Shown: positions 35,673-44,600, counted from the first letter of the stretch. The stretch is 64,000 bases of DNA from Pseudopedobacter sp965218985 (GCA_965218985.1 CBDCMP010000007.1:1116001-1180000), one strand, 5' to 3'. A program made the numbers and translations. Notes: generated by a model not told the origin, from the sequence alone.

Positions 35673-36977
35673 TTAAACTATTGGCGGGTTGCCAGATGGC
35701 ACAATTTTCCAGCTTTTAATACGGTAACCGCAAGTTGCGTAAAACAACAAATACAACAAACAGGGGATCAATATCAAGATAGCATAATGCGGATTCTGTG
35801 GATTAAAATCAATAAGGGATCCAAATATTAAAGGAAACAACCCACCGCCTATTACCGACATTAATAAGAGTGCCGCTCCCATTTTTGTAAATTTCCCTAA
35901 ATCTCTAATTGCCAAGCCCCATATTGTTCCCCATAGCCATGCTGCCCCAAAACCCATCAACATTATACAATAAACAGAGCTCATTCCGCGTAGTGAAAAA
36001 GCACTAATAGTTAATACAATACCCAGTAATGAAACTGCCATTAAAGCCTTTTGCTGGGAAATGTATTTTGGAATTAAAATGGCACTAGAAGAGTATCCTA
36101 CCAACATTGCGTACAAAGTATATTCGGCAAAATGTCTGGCTTCTTGTAAAGGGATACCAATAGATCTGCTATAAATAATGATACCATCAATGGGAATAAC
36201 TTCACAAGCTCCAGCTACAAAAAGTGCAATTACGCCCAAAACTAAATGCGGAAACTGTAAAACACTGGTTTTCTGTCTTGTTGAATCTGTAGTACTTTCA
36301 AGCATCATTTCCTCATCCGATGTTTCTTTTATCTCTGGCAGCTTTGATAGGAATATCATAAATGCCAGTCCTAATAAAGTTGCAGTAATTATTAAGTAAG
36401 GATCAACTACTTTAAGTACATATTTATCCAATATTTCGGCTTTTGACTGGGCGGATACATTGGTTATGCTTTGCACTACACTATCAGCACTTAATAAAAA
36501 GACAGCACCTAAAATACGTTGACTTAAAATGCCTGCTATTTTGTTGGATAAGCCCATAAATCCAATCCGTTGTGCAGTACTTTCTTTAGGACCAATTATT
36601 GCCACATATGGGTTTGCAGCAGTTTGCAATAAAGCTAAGCCAGTGCCTGTAATAAATAAACCTGCCAAAAATAAGGAATAGGTACGGGCATAAGCAGCAG
36701 GGATAAACGTAACTGTACCAATGGCCATAATCACTAAGCCCAATACCATCCCTTTTTTATATCCGGTATATTTTAAAATCCATGCAGAGGGGATAGCCAT
36801 AAAAAAATATGCTAGATAAGAAGCAAATGCAACCCATAGTGATTCGAAGTTTGATAGTTCTAAACAGATTTGGAAATACGGAATTAAAATTCCGTTTACC
36901 CAAGTGATAAAACCAAAGACAAAGAATAGCACCCCAATAATAGCCAAGGGGTAGATGTAGGTTTTAAGTTTCGACAT
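35673..36977 (-). CDS. MFS permease, FucP/NagP-like
   Basis: A 434-residue inner-membrane transporter with about 12 helices, related to the fucose permease at 2611-3939 but clearly divergent. The FucP-family region LLQTAANPYVAIIG is present. The first residues of that motif are L-Q, not L-E, so the glutamate matching Glu135 of E. coli FucP is replaced by glutamine. The first helix reads VFGFITWVNGILIPYFQI, with Asn in place of the proton-coupling Asp. These changes suggest a different substrate or coupling. It lies 3 bases downstream of an intact dehydrogenase gene and 22 bases upstream of the aminotransferase, so it probably imports the substrate of this cluster. Confidence 0.85.
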   Translation of the reverse strand: MSKLKTYIYPLAIIGVLFFVFGFITWVNGILIPYFQICLELSNFESLWVAFASYLAYFFMAIPSAWILKYTGYKKGMVLGLVIMAIGTVTFIPAAYARTYSLFLAGLFITGTGLALLQTAANPYVAIIGPKESTAQRIGFMGLSNKIAGILSQRILGAVFLLSADSVVQSITNVSAQSKAEILDKYVLKVVDPYLIITATLLGLAFMIFLSKLPEIKETSDEEMMLESTTDSTRQKTSVLQFPHLVLGVIALFVAGACEVIPIDGIIIYSRSIGIPLQEARHFAEYTLYAMLVGYSSSAILIPKYISQQKALMAVSLLGIVLTISAFSLRGMSSVYCIMLMGFGAAWLWGTIWGLAIRDLGKFTKMGAALLLMSVIGGGLFPLIFGSLIDFNPQNPHYAILILIPCLLYLLFYATCGYRIKSWKIVPSGNPPIV

Positions 36978-36980
36978 AGT

Positions 36981-37958
36981 TTAATGTTTTGGTAAGCTTG
37001 AAGGATATTCTGCCGCAAGTTTAAAAATATCTTGATTAAATTTCTCAAAAGCTTGTTCCCATTCTTTAGCTTCTTCTTCTGAATACGGAAACAAACCTTT
37101 TAAGTTATGGATACCCCTTGCCTCTTTTTTTACCATGTCCAGCATTACTGCTGGTACTGTTTCGCTATTACAAAGTTTTGGATAAATATTTTTTAATATC
37201 GCTAAACTATCTTCTAAGCCTAAATAGTCCATTCTTCTGAAAATGCCCATTAAAGTCATCCATGATCCGGCATCGTACCTAAATGCTTTGTCCACATCCT
37301 CCATACTTGCCTCGCCTTTATGTATAAGATCCAACCCTTCTCTGTAAACAGCATACATTAACCGGTTTGTAATAAAGCCTCGTATATCTTTCTTCAACAA
37401 AGTAGGTTCCTTGTTCCATAAGTGCGATATTTCTTGCACCCATTGCGCATTTTGTAAATCTGTTTCTTCGCCACAGGTAATCTCCAAAAAACGAGTTAGA
37501 TAAGCGGGCTCGGCCCAATGTATTCCTAAAAAACGGGATGGCTGTGGCACCAGCTTTTGTAAGGTACTGATGGGGATAGCGGAAGTATTACTTGCAATGA
37601 TAGTTTCGTTGCTCACGTTGGCCGCAATCTTATCGTAAACTTGCTTTTTAATATCCTGTATTTCGGTTACACACTCTAAAACCAGCTTACAAAATTTCAA
37701 ATCTTCGTAACGCTGGGTAATAGTTAATTTTGCTAAATAACTATCAACTGAGTTTGCCAACAAACCTGTCTCTTCACAATGTACAAGCTGAAGTCTAATG
37801 CGCTCCATAGCACCTTCCATATCTTGTGGAATTGGCGCTAATGCAACTACCTTATGCTCCGACATTAAGAGCGCAGCAATGATGCTACTGCCCATTAAAC
37901 CGAGCCCAACTACTGCAACATTAATATCAGATGCTTTTTCTTTTTTTCCAGCTTTCAA
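36981..37958 (-). CDS. 3-hydroxyacyl-CoA dehydrogenase family NAD-dependent dehydrogenase
   Basis: A 325-residue cytoplasmic oxidoreductase. It has the NAD-binding loop VAVVGLGLMGSS (Gly18, Gly20, Gly23), IASNTSAIPIS, and the catalytic segment RFLGIHWAEPAYLTRFLEI with His147 and Glu159. The C-terminal domain has the typical DVDKAFRYDAGSW. The family includes beta-oxidation enzymes, L-gulonate 3-dehydrogenase and L-carnitine dehydrogenase. No thiolase, acyl-CoA ligase or enoyl hydratase is nearby, so a free 3-hydroxy acid or amino-hydroxy acid is more likely than an acyl-CoA (inference). It starts 11 bases after ridA and is followed 3 bases later by the permease. Confidence 0.9.
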   Translation of the reverse strand: MKAGKKEKASDINVAVVGLGLMGSSIIAALLMSEHKVVALAPIPQDMEGAMERIRLQLVHCEETGLLANSVDSYLAKLTITQRYEDLKFCKLVLECVTEIQDIKKQVYDKIAANVSNETIIASNTSAIPISTLQKLVPQPSRFLGIHWAEPAYLTRFLEITCGEETDLQNAQWVQEISHLWNKEPTLLKKDIRGFITNRLMYAVYREGLDLIHKGEASMEDVDKAFRYDAGSWMTLMGIFRRMDYLGLEDSLAILKNIYPKLCNSETVPAVMLDMVKKEARGIHNLKGLFPYSEEEAKEWEQAFEKFNQDIFKLAAEYPSSLPKH

Positions 37959-37969
37959 ACCTTTTAAAA

Positions 37970-38353
37970 TTAAAGTTGTACGATACAGTCAATTTCTACC
38001 TTAATGTTTTCGCCTAGTACAGATTGTACCGTTGTTCTGGCTGGCTTTATTCCTTTAAAATATTGGGCATAAACCTCATTGTATTTATCAAAGTCGTTAA
38101 TATCTGTTAAGTGCGCTGTAACTTTCACAATATCCTCCATAGTTGCACCCGCTTTTTCGATAATTGCTTTGATATTATCAAGAGTTCTACGGGTTTCATC
38201 TTCCACACTTCCCAAAATAAATTTAGAGGTTTTAAAATCTACGGAAGCCTGTCCGCTTACAAACAGAAAACCGCCGGCCATTACCCCATCAGAGTATGCA
38301 CCCGTTACAAAATCTGGATTTCTATCTGGATGAATGATCTGCTTTTTTTTCAT
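37970..38353 (-). CDS. RidA family enamine/imine deaminase
   Basis: A 127-residue protein of the RidA/YjgF family, which hydrolyses reactive enamines and imines such as 2-aminoacrylate released by PLP-dependent dehydratases. GFLFVSGQASVDF, KPARTTVQSVLG with Arg106, and the final KVEIDCIVQL with Glu120 fit the active site. It is the first gene of the long minus-strand operon, divergent from the AraC regulator. Pairing RidA with a D-serine dehydratase-type enzyme across the divergent promoter makes chemical sense: the dehydratase forms an enamine and RidA clears it. Confidence 0.92.
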   Translation of the reverse strand: MKKKQIIHPDRNPDFVTGAYSDGVMAGGFLFVSGQASVDFKTSKFILGSVEDETRRTLDNIKAIIEKAGATMEDIVKVTAHLTDINDFDKYNEVYAQYFKGIKPARTTVQSVLGENIKVEIDCIVQL

Positions 38354-38472
38354 AAAATTGATAAGTTAATATTTAAGTTTTTGAAATGGTAAAATGTAAG
38401 AAAGTTGAATTTTGGCAGAAATCCACATTAGTGGTTTAATTGCGATTAATATAAATCTCCTACTTATAATAA

Positions 38473-38480
38473 CAAAAGTA
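38473..38480 (-). promoter_or_regulatory. Candidate -7 promoter element for the ridA operon
   Basis: On the minus strand TACTTTTG fits the TAnnTTTG consensus, about 120 bases before the ridA start. No good -33 box was seen at the usual spacing. Confidence 0.35.
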
Positions 38481-38528
38481 GAAGATAGCGAAATGATTTG
38501 TTAGAACTTTCATTTACAATTCTGATAC

Positions 38529-38555
38529 AATCTTTCAGAAATTTTCAGAAAGATT
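38529..38555. promoter_or_regulatory. Candidate operator: paired direct and inverted repeats in the ridA-araC divergent region
   Basis: Two direct copies of TTTCAGAAA (38533-38541 and 38543-38551) lie exactly 10 bases apart, one helical turn. They sit inside an 8-base perfect inverted repeat, AATCTTTC (38529-38536) and GAAAGATT (38548-38555). The site is 48-74 bases upstream of the AraC-family start in the shared promoter region, so it is a good candidate for autoregulation and control of the divergent operon. Binding is inference. Confidence 0.55.
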
Positions 38556-38602
38556 TATTTTACTCCTATATTTATTAACCTTAACAAACTTATTCCGCAA
38601 CT

Positions 38603-39475
38603 ATGAAATTAATTGAAAGACGTTTACCACAGGAGATCGATAAATCGTTTATAGTATTTAGAGAAAAAGGGACTTATTTTCCGGATCCATGGCATTATCA
38701 TCCAGAATACGAACTGGTAATGATAAGGAAAAGTACCGGGCGGAGAATGGTAGGTGACCATATAGGTTTTTTTGAAGAAGGTGATTTGGTGTTTATGGGC
38801 CCAATGATTCCTCATGTGTGGGTAAACGATCCTGAGTTTTTAAACGGAGAGGTTGATTATGAGGCGGATGCAATAGTTATCCAATTTCAAGAACACTTTT
38901 TAGGTAGCAATTTTATGGATATTCCGGAACTGGAGGACTTTAGAAATCTGCTTAGACTATCGGCTAGAGGGATGTGTATAAATGGGGAAGCTAAGTTAAT
39001 TGTAAACGCAATGATTGAAGAAATGGTTGGCAAAAATGGACTACAAAGACTTTCGATACTGCTTCAGATTTTTGACATTTTATCAAGCAACAAGGATTTT
39101 GAGTTGCTTGCAAGCCCATCCATAACACAAAATGTCCATTTAAAAACCTCTGATCAATTTAGCAGGATTAACGAATATATCATGAGGAACTTTCAGGAAG
39201 ATATTTCTCTGGCAGATGTTGCTGCCGTGGCAAATATGGCCGTAACTACCTTTTGCAATTTCTTTAAACATCATTATCGGATAACCTTTATTGAATACCT
39301 AAACACCGTTAAAATTGGTCATGCATGTAAGTTATTAGCTGAAAACCAGTTAAACATTGTGGAAGTTGCCTATAAATGCGGATATAACAACCTTGCAAAT
39401 TTTAACAAACAGTTTAAAAAGCTAAAAGGAATGACTCCAAGCGAGTTTAGAAAACAACAAAACATTACTTTTTAA
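38603..39475 (+). CDS. AraC family transcriptional regulator with cupin sensor domain
   Basis: A 290-residue regulator. The N-terminal ~100 residues form a cupin-like ligand pocket (WHYHPEYELVMI, GFFEEGDLVFMGPMIPHVW). The last ~100 residues carry two helix-turn-helix motifs, with DISLADVAAVANMAVTTF and NIVEVAYKCGYNNLANFNKQFKK followed by the typical GMTPSEFRK. It is transcribed divergently from the ridA operon and 16 bases upstream of the D-serine dehydratase-type gene. It most likely senses a small metabolite and controls both directions. A candidate operator lies in the intergenic region. Confidence 0.93.
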   Translation: MKLIERRLPQEIDKSFIVFREKGTYFPDPWHYHPEYELVMIRKSTGRRMVGDHIGFFEEGDLVFMGPMIPHVWVNDPEFLNGEVDYEADAIVIQFQEHFLGSNFMDIPELEDFRNLLRLSARGMCINGEAKLIVNAMIEEMVGKNGLQRLSILLQIFDILSSNKDFELLASPSITQNVHLKTSDQFSRINEYIMRNFQEDISLADVAAVANMAVTTFCNFFKHHYRITFIEYLNTVKIGHACKLLAENQLNIVEVAYKCGYNNLANFNKQFKKLKGMTPSEFRKQQNITF

Positions 39476-39491
39476 AAAACACCTTACATAA

Positions 39492-40589
39492 ATGAAATAC
39501 CACCATCTTTTAAATGCCGATACTGTTGACTCGCCAGCTTTACTGATATTCCCGGAAATTGCAAATACAAATATCAAAAAAGCGATAAGCTACGTAAGCG
39601 ATGTAGATGTTTTAAGACCGCATGTGAAAACCCACAAGATGGTTGATGTTGCAAAAAAACAACTGGCACTTGGAATAAACAAGTTTAAATGCGCTACCAT
39701 TGCTGAAGCAGAAATGCTAGCCATTAGTGGTGCAAAAGACGTTTTGCTAGCCTACCAACCCAACAAAGCAAAAGCCTTGCGGTTACTGGAATTATCAAAA
39801 AAATATCCCGAAGTTAAATTTGCATGTTTAATTGATAATATAGCTACAGCTACCATGATAAACGAGCTGTTTAATACCAAAATTTTAAACGTTTATATTG
39901 ACCTCAATATCGGAATGAACAGATCGGGGATTAAACCCGAAAACACCTTAGATTTAATTAAAAATTGTAGCAATCTAAAAAACATTAATATTTTTGGTTT
40001 ACATGGTTACGACGGCCATATAGAAGATATTGATCCAACGCTTAGAAAAACTAGAGTAGAGGAGGTTTACGGGGATGTTGCCCAGTTAAAAAAGAGTATT
40101 GCCGAAGAATTAGACAAGACCGTAGAAATAGTATTAGGAGGAACTCCAACTTTTCATCTTTACAACCAGTTGGACAAAACGATACAGGTAAGTCCCGGTA
40201 CATTTATTTTCTGGGATTATGATTATAATCAGCTTTTGCCTGATCTTGAGTTTGGCTTTGCTGCAATTTTACTAACCCGAGTTGTTTCTATCATTGATGA
40301 ACAAACCGTTTGTTTAGATCTTGGCCATAAATCGGTATCATCTGAACATGCTTTTCCGAGGGTTAAGTTTTTAGACGACCGTAAAATCCATCAGAAAAGC
40401 CATAGCGAAGAGCATATGGTAATTAAGGTGGAAAATTCAGCTGAATTTAAAGTCGGCGATGTTTTGTATGCTATACCCAATCATGTTTGCCCAACCGTTG
40501 CATTGTTTAGTACCGTTAATGTAGTAGAAAACAACAAGGTTACAGATTATTGGAAAGTAATTGCAAGAGATAGGGCAATCCATATTTAA
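39492..40589 (+). CDS. D-serine dehydratase / D-threonine aldolase family PLP enzyme
   Basis: A 365-residue fold-type III PLP enzyme with an alanine-racemase-like N-terminal barrel. The cofactor lysine is Lys46 in LRPHVKTHKM. ERILGL-type phosphate contacts are replaced here by LGGTPTFHLY. Near the C-terminus PNHVCPTVALF gives His331 and Cys333. As I recall, DSD1-type D-serine dehydratases bind zinc by His-x-Cys, whereas characterised D-threonine aldolases use His-x-Asp. The Cys therefore leans towards dehydratase, though many database entries call such proteins D-TA. It would act on a D-3-hydroxy amino acid. It is co-directional with the AraC gene (16 bases apart) and divergent from ridA, whose product would process the enamine. 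Confidence 0.85.
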   Translation: MKYHHLLNADTVDSPALLIFPEIANTNIKKAISYVSDVDVLRPHVKTHKMVDVAKKQLALGINKFKCATIAEAEMLAISGAKDVLLAYQPNKAKALRLLELSKKYPEVKFACLIDNIATATMINELFNTKILNVYIDLNIGMNRSGIKPENTLDLIKNCSNLKNINIFGLHGYDGHIEDIDPTLRKTRVEEVYGDVAQLKKSIAEELDKTVEIVLGGTPTFHLYNQLDKTIQVSPGTFIFWDYDYNQLLPDLEFGFAAILLTRVVSIIDEQTVCLDLGHKSVSSEHAFPRVKFLDDRKIHQKSHSEEHMVIKVENSAEFKVGDVLYAIPNHVCPTVALFSTVNVVENNKVTDYWKVIARDRAIHI

Positions 40590-40695
40590 TAGATTGAAGC
40601 TATACAAAAAATTTGACGGTATAAAGCACTAAAAAGCCACTTGTTAAAATAGCGAGAACACCAAGTGCTTATAGGATACATTTTTACTTAAAATC

Positions 40696-40730
40696 AAAAT
40701 GCCTATTCCTTAAAAAAGAATAGGCATTTT
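40696..40730. terminator. Bidirectional terminator between convergent genes
   Basis: AAAATGCCTATTC (40696-40708) and GAATAGGCATTTT (40718-40730) form a 13-base perfect stem with a 9-base loop and T-runs on both strands. It lies between the D-serine dehydratase-type gene and the convergent GH3 gene. Confidence 0.9.
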
Positions 40731-40767
40731 AAATTCAGTTGTCACCGAATACGGATATGTTAAAAAT

Positions 40768-42849
40768 TTACAACAGAATATTTTTACTCAAATGAATAGA
40801 AGCAGAAGATGAACCTACTTGAACTTTAAAGCTACCTGGTTCAAAATACCAATCTTTTTTTTCCGGACTCCAAAATTCAAAATCCTTTTTACTTAGGACC
40901 AGCTCAACCTTTTTTGTTTCACCTGGATTAAGAAATACCCTCTTAAATCCTTTCAGCTCTTTCAAAGGACGTTCTACTGAGCTTTCTACATCAGAAACAT
41001 ACAGCTGACCAATTTCTGCTCCCGAAATCCCCCCTGTATTCTTTATCGTGAAACTCACTTTTACATTTCCATTGCTTCCAAAGTTTGCAGGGTCAACAGT
41101 TAAATCCGAATATTTAAAAGAAGTGTAAGATAGGCCATAACCAAACGGAAACTGGGGTTCAATTTTTTGATGTTCATACCATCTGTAACCCACAAAAATA
41201 TCTTCCTTATAATCCACATTATAAATATTTGAAACATCTCCCAGCTTTGCCTTGATGATCTGTGGCGTTACATCTTTTCCATAGCCAAACGCCGGCGAAT
41301 CTTTAAATTCTTTCTCAATTGTGCAGGGCAATTTTCCGGACGGGTTTACCTTGCCCACCAAAATTTCTGACAAAGCAACATTACCTATCTGCCCGGGATA
41401 CCAAGCATAAATTATAGCCACCGCTTTTCCCCATTTAGACATGTTGATTCCAGAGCCAGAGTTAACCACTATTACGGTACGTGGGTTTAAATTACAAACA
41501 TGAGTGATAAAATCATCCTCCTCTTTAGGCAAATCAAATGATCTGTCGCTCGCTTCCTTATCAATTGTTCCCGTAGATATTATTATTGTTTCCGCATTTT
41601 TAATCTCTTGGTCTGATGGTCTTTCAATATGTTTTACGTTATTAAAATTCTGCCGAAGTGCCTCGGAAAGCACCACCTGATTATATCCGAAAACAGACGC
41701 ACTTCCGCCACCTTTAGGCAGTTTATTGGCAAACTTACCGGTAAGCAATATTTTTGCGGAGTTACTTAAAGGCAGTGTATTGTTTTTGTTCTTTAACATT
41801 ACAATGCCTTCTCGGGCTGTTTCCAAAGCTATCTTATCGTGTTGTGGATATTCATGTTCGGCTTCTGCAACTAAAGAATCTCTATCGTAAAAGCCCATCA
41901 TAATACATGATCTAAGTATGTTGAGCACCATGTTGTTTATATCACTTTCAGCTATTTTTCCGGCTTTGATTAAATTTTCCGCATCAGTTACTGAAATACC
42001 TTTCGGCATCACCAAATTTTGCCCGGAACCAATTATTTTTTCAAAATTAAAAACAGACACCCAGTCTGTCATTATCAATCCCTTAAACCCAAGTTGCTTT
42101 CTTAAAATATCAGTAATTGCATGGCTACTTTGCCCTACCCATTCTCCGTTCAATTGGTTGTAAGATGTCATTACTCCCATTACTCCCGCGTTAACGGCAG
42201 CTTTAAAACCGGGGAGGTAAATTTCGTTTAAAGCCCTATCCGAAACCACGGAGTTTGACTTTTTGCGCTCCAAATCTGTATTGTTTGCAATAAAGTGCTT
42301 TACCACAGCCATAGTACCTGTACTTTGCATTCCGGCAACATAGGTTTCTACCATCCGAGAAGTAAGAAATGGGTCTTCGCCCATATATTCAAAATTTCTG
42401 CCACACTGCGAGTTCCGATAAATATTAATTCCAGGCCCTAACAAAACATCAATGGCGTGTGTTTTACACTCTTCGCCTACGGCTTCCGCATACTTATAGC
42501 TTAAACCGGGATTCCACGAAGAGGCCAATAAAATGGGGGCCGGGAAAGCAACTGATTTTACGTTCTCGGCATTTACGGTATCTCTACCGCTAATCAATCG
42601 CACCCCTTGCGAGGCATCGGAAAACTTAACCTTCGGGATATTATACTGAGGGAATGGAGCAATATTAAAGTCTTTATAACCGCCTATTATCGTAATCTTT
42701 TCATCTAAACTCATTTTAGACAATATCTTGGATGCTCGCAAAGTTGCTTCATCATAACTTACAAATGGTTGAAACCTGGCAGAATTTTCCTGTGCTACGG
42801 ATACCTTGAAAAGTAAACCGAATGATAGGATTAAAATGAACTTTTTCAT
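40768..42849 (-). CDS. Glycoside hydrolase family 3 beta-glycosidase, secreted or periplasmic
   Basis: A 693-residue enzyme with a signal peptide (ending KVSVAQ, ~20). The GH3 barrel carries KHFIANN (184-190) and the nucleophile Asp262 in GLIMTDWVSVF. The second alpha/beta domain follows (LPLSNSAKILLTGKFA, IVVNSGSGINMSKWG), then a C-terminal FN3-like domain (GISGAEIGQLYVSD). Family members remove terminal beta-glucose, beta-xylose or related residues from oligosaccharides; specificity cannot be read from sequence. It is 180 bases downstream of a sulfatase gene on the same strand, so it probably belongs to PUL 2 as an exo-acting glycosidase. It ends at a bidirectional terminator. Confidence 0.92.
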   Translation of the reverse strand: MKKFILILSFGLLFKVSVAQENSARFQPFVSYDEATLRASKILSKMSLDEKITIIGGYKDFNIAPFPQYNIPKVKFSDASQGVRLISGRDTVNAENVKSVAFPAPILLASSWNPGLSYKYAEAVGEECKTHAIDVLLGPGINIYRNSQCGRNFEYMGEDPFLTSRMVETYVAGMQSTGTMAVVKHFIANNTDLERKKSNSVVSDRALNEIYLPGFKAAVNAGVMGVMTSYNQLNGEWVGQSSHAITDILRKQLGFKGLIMTDWVSVFNFEKIIGSGQNLVMPKGISVTDAENLIKAGKIAESDINNMVLNILRSCIMMGFYDRDSLVAEAEHEYPQHDKIALETAREGIVMLKNKNNTLPLSNSAKILLTGKFANKLPKGGGSASVFGYNQVVLSEALRQNFNNVKHIERPSDQEIKNAETIIISTGTIDKEASDRSFDLPKEEDDFITHVCNLNPRTVIVVNSGSGINMSKWGKAVAIIYAWYPGQIGNVALSEILVGKVNPSGKLPCTIEKEFKDSPAFGYGKDVTPQIIKAKLGDVSNIYNVDYKEDIFVGYRWYEHQKIEPQFPFGYGLSYTSFKYSDLTVDPANFGSNGNVKVSFTIKNTGGISGAEIGQLYVSDVESSVERPLKELKGFKRVFLNPGETKKVELVLSKKDFEFWSPEKKDWYFEPGSFKVQVGSSSASIHLSKNILL

Positions 42850-43029
42850 CGCTTTATTGATTTTTTAATATTAAGAAGATTGACAGCTTGGATATATTAG
42901 TCTTTTATAAACCATAACATAGCTAAGTGACGGAGATAAAGCTGATACTAAATTTCAGATTTATTGTGTTATTTTTCTAAGCGATTTTCCGCCGAGTACC
43001 CCGGTAATAACCTAATACTAAAAAGCTAC
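42850..43029. other. Spacer between sulfatase and GH3 genes
   Basis: 180 AT-rich bases with no coding frame and no convincing hairpin or promoter box. It probably contains the start of GH3 transcription or is read through from the sulfatase gene. Confidence 0.4.
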
Positions 43030-44595
43030 CTAATGCTTTTTATTTACTATTCTCCACGGCAAAACCCCAGATCTTTTTGCCCAATCCTGATAAAGACTTT
43101 CTAAGTGCGCCACCTTCGCTGGATTTTCCGCTGCCAAATCATGTAGCTCTGTTGGATCTGTTGCTAAATTATATAGCTCCCATTTATCTGCCGGAAATTC
43201 CGACACTATTTTCCAATCTCCATCTCTAGCCCCACGGTTGCCTATGTGCTCCCAAAACATTAGTCTATTGTTAGATATATTACCTTCAAAAATTGACAGC
43301 AGACTTTTTCCGTTTAATGCCTTTAAATTCTTTCCTTTAAACGTTTTTGGGTATTCAATCCCAGCCAAATCCAACACGGTTGGCATGATATCCCTCACAC
43401 TTCCGACAGATTGCTTATCGATACTCTTATGTTTAATCAGGTTTGGATAACTGGCAACTAATGGAGTAAGAATTCCGCCTTCTGCCATAAAAGTTTTATA
43501 TCTTTTATAAGGTGTGTTACTCACATTTGCCCAGTTTAAGCCGTATGATTGCCAGCTATTTGCAGTGCCAACTTTACCAGTTGCCGTTTTAATTCTAAAG
43601 GCTTTTTCTTTTGTTGCGCCATTATCAGACAAGAACAAAATCAAGGTGTTATCAAACTGTTTTATATCTTTTAATTTTTTGATGATGTCTCCAATACCTC
43701 TGTCCATACAAGTTATTTGTGCGGCGTAAACAGACATTGTTAAATCTAGGCTGTCTTTTTCTGAAGCAGAAAAACTGTCCCATTTTAAAGAGGATTTCTC
43801 TATTTCAGACGGACTTAAATCTTTGTCGATAATCCCTTTTTTCCTCTGCCTTTTTAAACGAGCTTCACGTATTTTCTCAAACCCACGTTTATATTTGCCA
43901 CGGTACATCTTAATATCTTTAGGCAAAGCTTGTAACGGAAAATGGGGCGCAATATGTGCCACATATAAAAAGAATGGTTTGTCGGAATTCTTTTGTGCAT
44001 CAATAAATTCAACAGCGTGTTCATTAAAAGCTTCTGTTGAATAATAACCTTCTTTAGGGATAAGCTGAGAATTGTTTAACCAAAGCTCTCGCTTTATCAA
44101 AAACGGATAGTAATATACGCCACCACCCTGCGGAACACCATAAAAATAATCAAAGCCTCTTTGCAATGGCCAATGTTCTTTAGCCTCGCCAACATGCCAT
44201 TTACCGCTTAAGCCGGTGGTATAACCAGCAGTTTTTAAAACTTCTGCCAAAGTAATTGACGAATCGTTAAGGTAACCCTGATAACTTGGAAAGCCTTTAT
44301 CTTCTGTCATCAAACCTATGCCTGCTTCATGTGAATACAATCCGGTTAGTAAAGATGCCCTGGTGGGACAACATTTAGCGTTGTTGTAAAAATGGGTTAG
44401 CAATAAGCCGTTTTTTGCTAAGGCATCTATGTTTGGCGTTTTTATTTCAGACCCCATACACCCTAAGTCAGAATAACCCATATCATCTGCCATTATTACA
44501 ATAATGTTTGGCTTTTTTGATTGTGCAAGTATGACCTGCTGGCAAAAAATAAAAAACACAAGGGAAGTTAAAAAGCTGATTTTTAATGTTTTCAT
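43030..44595 (-). CDS. S1 family arylsulfatase, extracytoplasmic
   Basis: A type I sulfatase removing sulfate esters from a glycan. The start at 44595 gives a signal peptide (MKTLKISFLTSLVFF, ending VILAQ). An in-phase ATG at 44658 would add 21 residues across a terminator hairpin and is unlikely. The metal site IIVIMADDMGYSDLG and the formylglycine motif C-C-P-T-R (residues 75-79 from this start) are intact, as are KWHVGEAKEHWPLQRGFD and LFLSDNGATKE. The layout matches arylsulfatase-A-like enzymes, close to the sulfatase at 54692-56287. The cysteine must be converted by a sulfatase-maturing enzyme not encoded in the window. It follows the SusD gene but is separated from it by a terminator. 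Confidence 0.93.
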   Translation of the reverse strand: MKTLKISFLTSLVFFIFCQQVILAQSKKPNIIVIMADDMGYSDLGCMGSEIKTPNIDALAKNGLLLTHFYNNAKCCPTRASLLTGLYSHEAGIGLMTEDKGFPSYQGYLNDSSITLAEVLKTAGYTTGLSGKWHVGEAKEHWPLQRGFDYFYGVPQGGGVYYYPFLIKRELWLNNSQLIPKEGYYSTEAFNEHAVEFIDAQKNSDKPFFLYVAHIAPHFPLQALPKDIKMYRGKYKRGFEKIREARLKRQRKKGIIDKDLSPSEIEKSSLKWDSFSASEKDSLDLTMSVYAAQITCMDRGIGDIIKKLKDIKQFDNTLILFLSDNGATKEKAFRIKTATGKVGTANSWQSYGLNWANVSNTPYKRYKTFMAEGGILTPLVASYPNLIKHKSIDKQSVGSVRDIMPTVLDLAGIEYPKTFKGKNLKALNGKSLLSIFEGNISNNRLMFWEHIGNRGARDGDWKIVSEFPADKWELYNLATDPTELHDLAAENPAKVAHLESLYQDWAKRSGVLPWRIVNKKH

Positions 44596-44600
44596 ATCGT

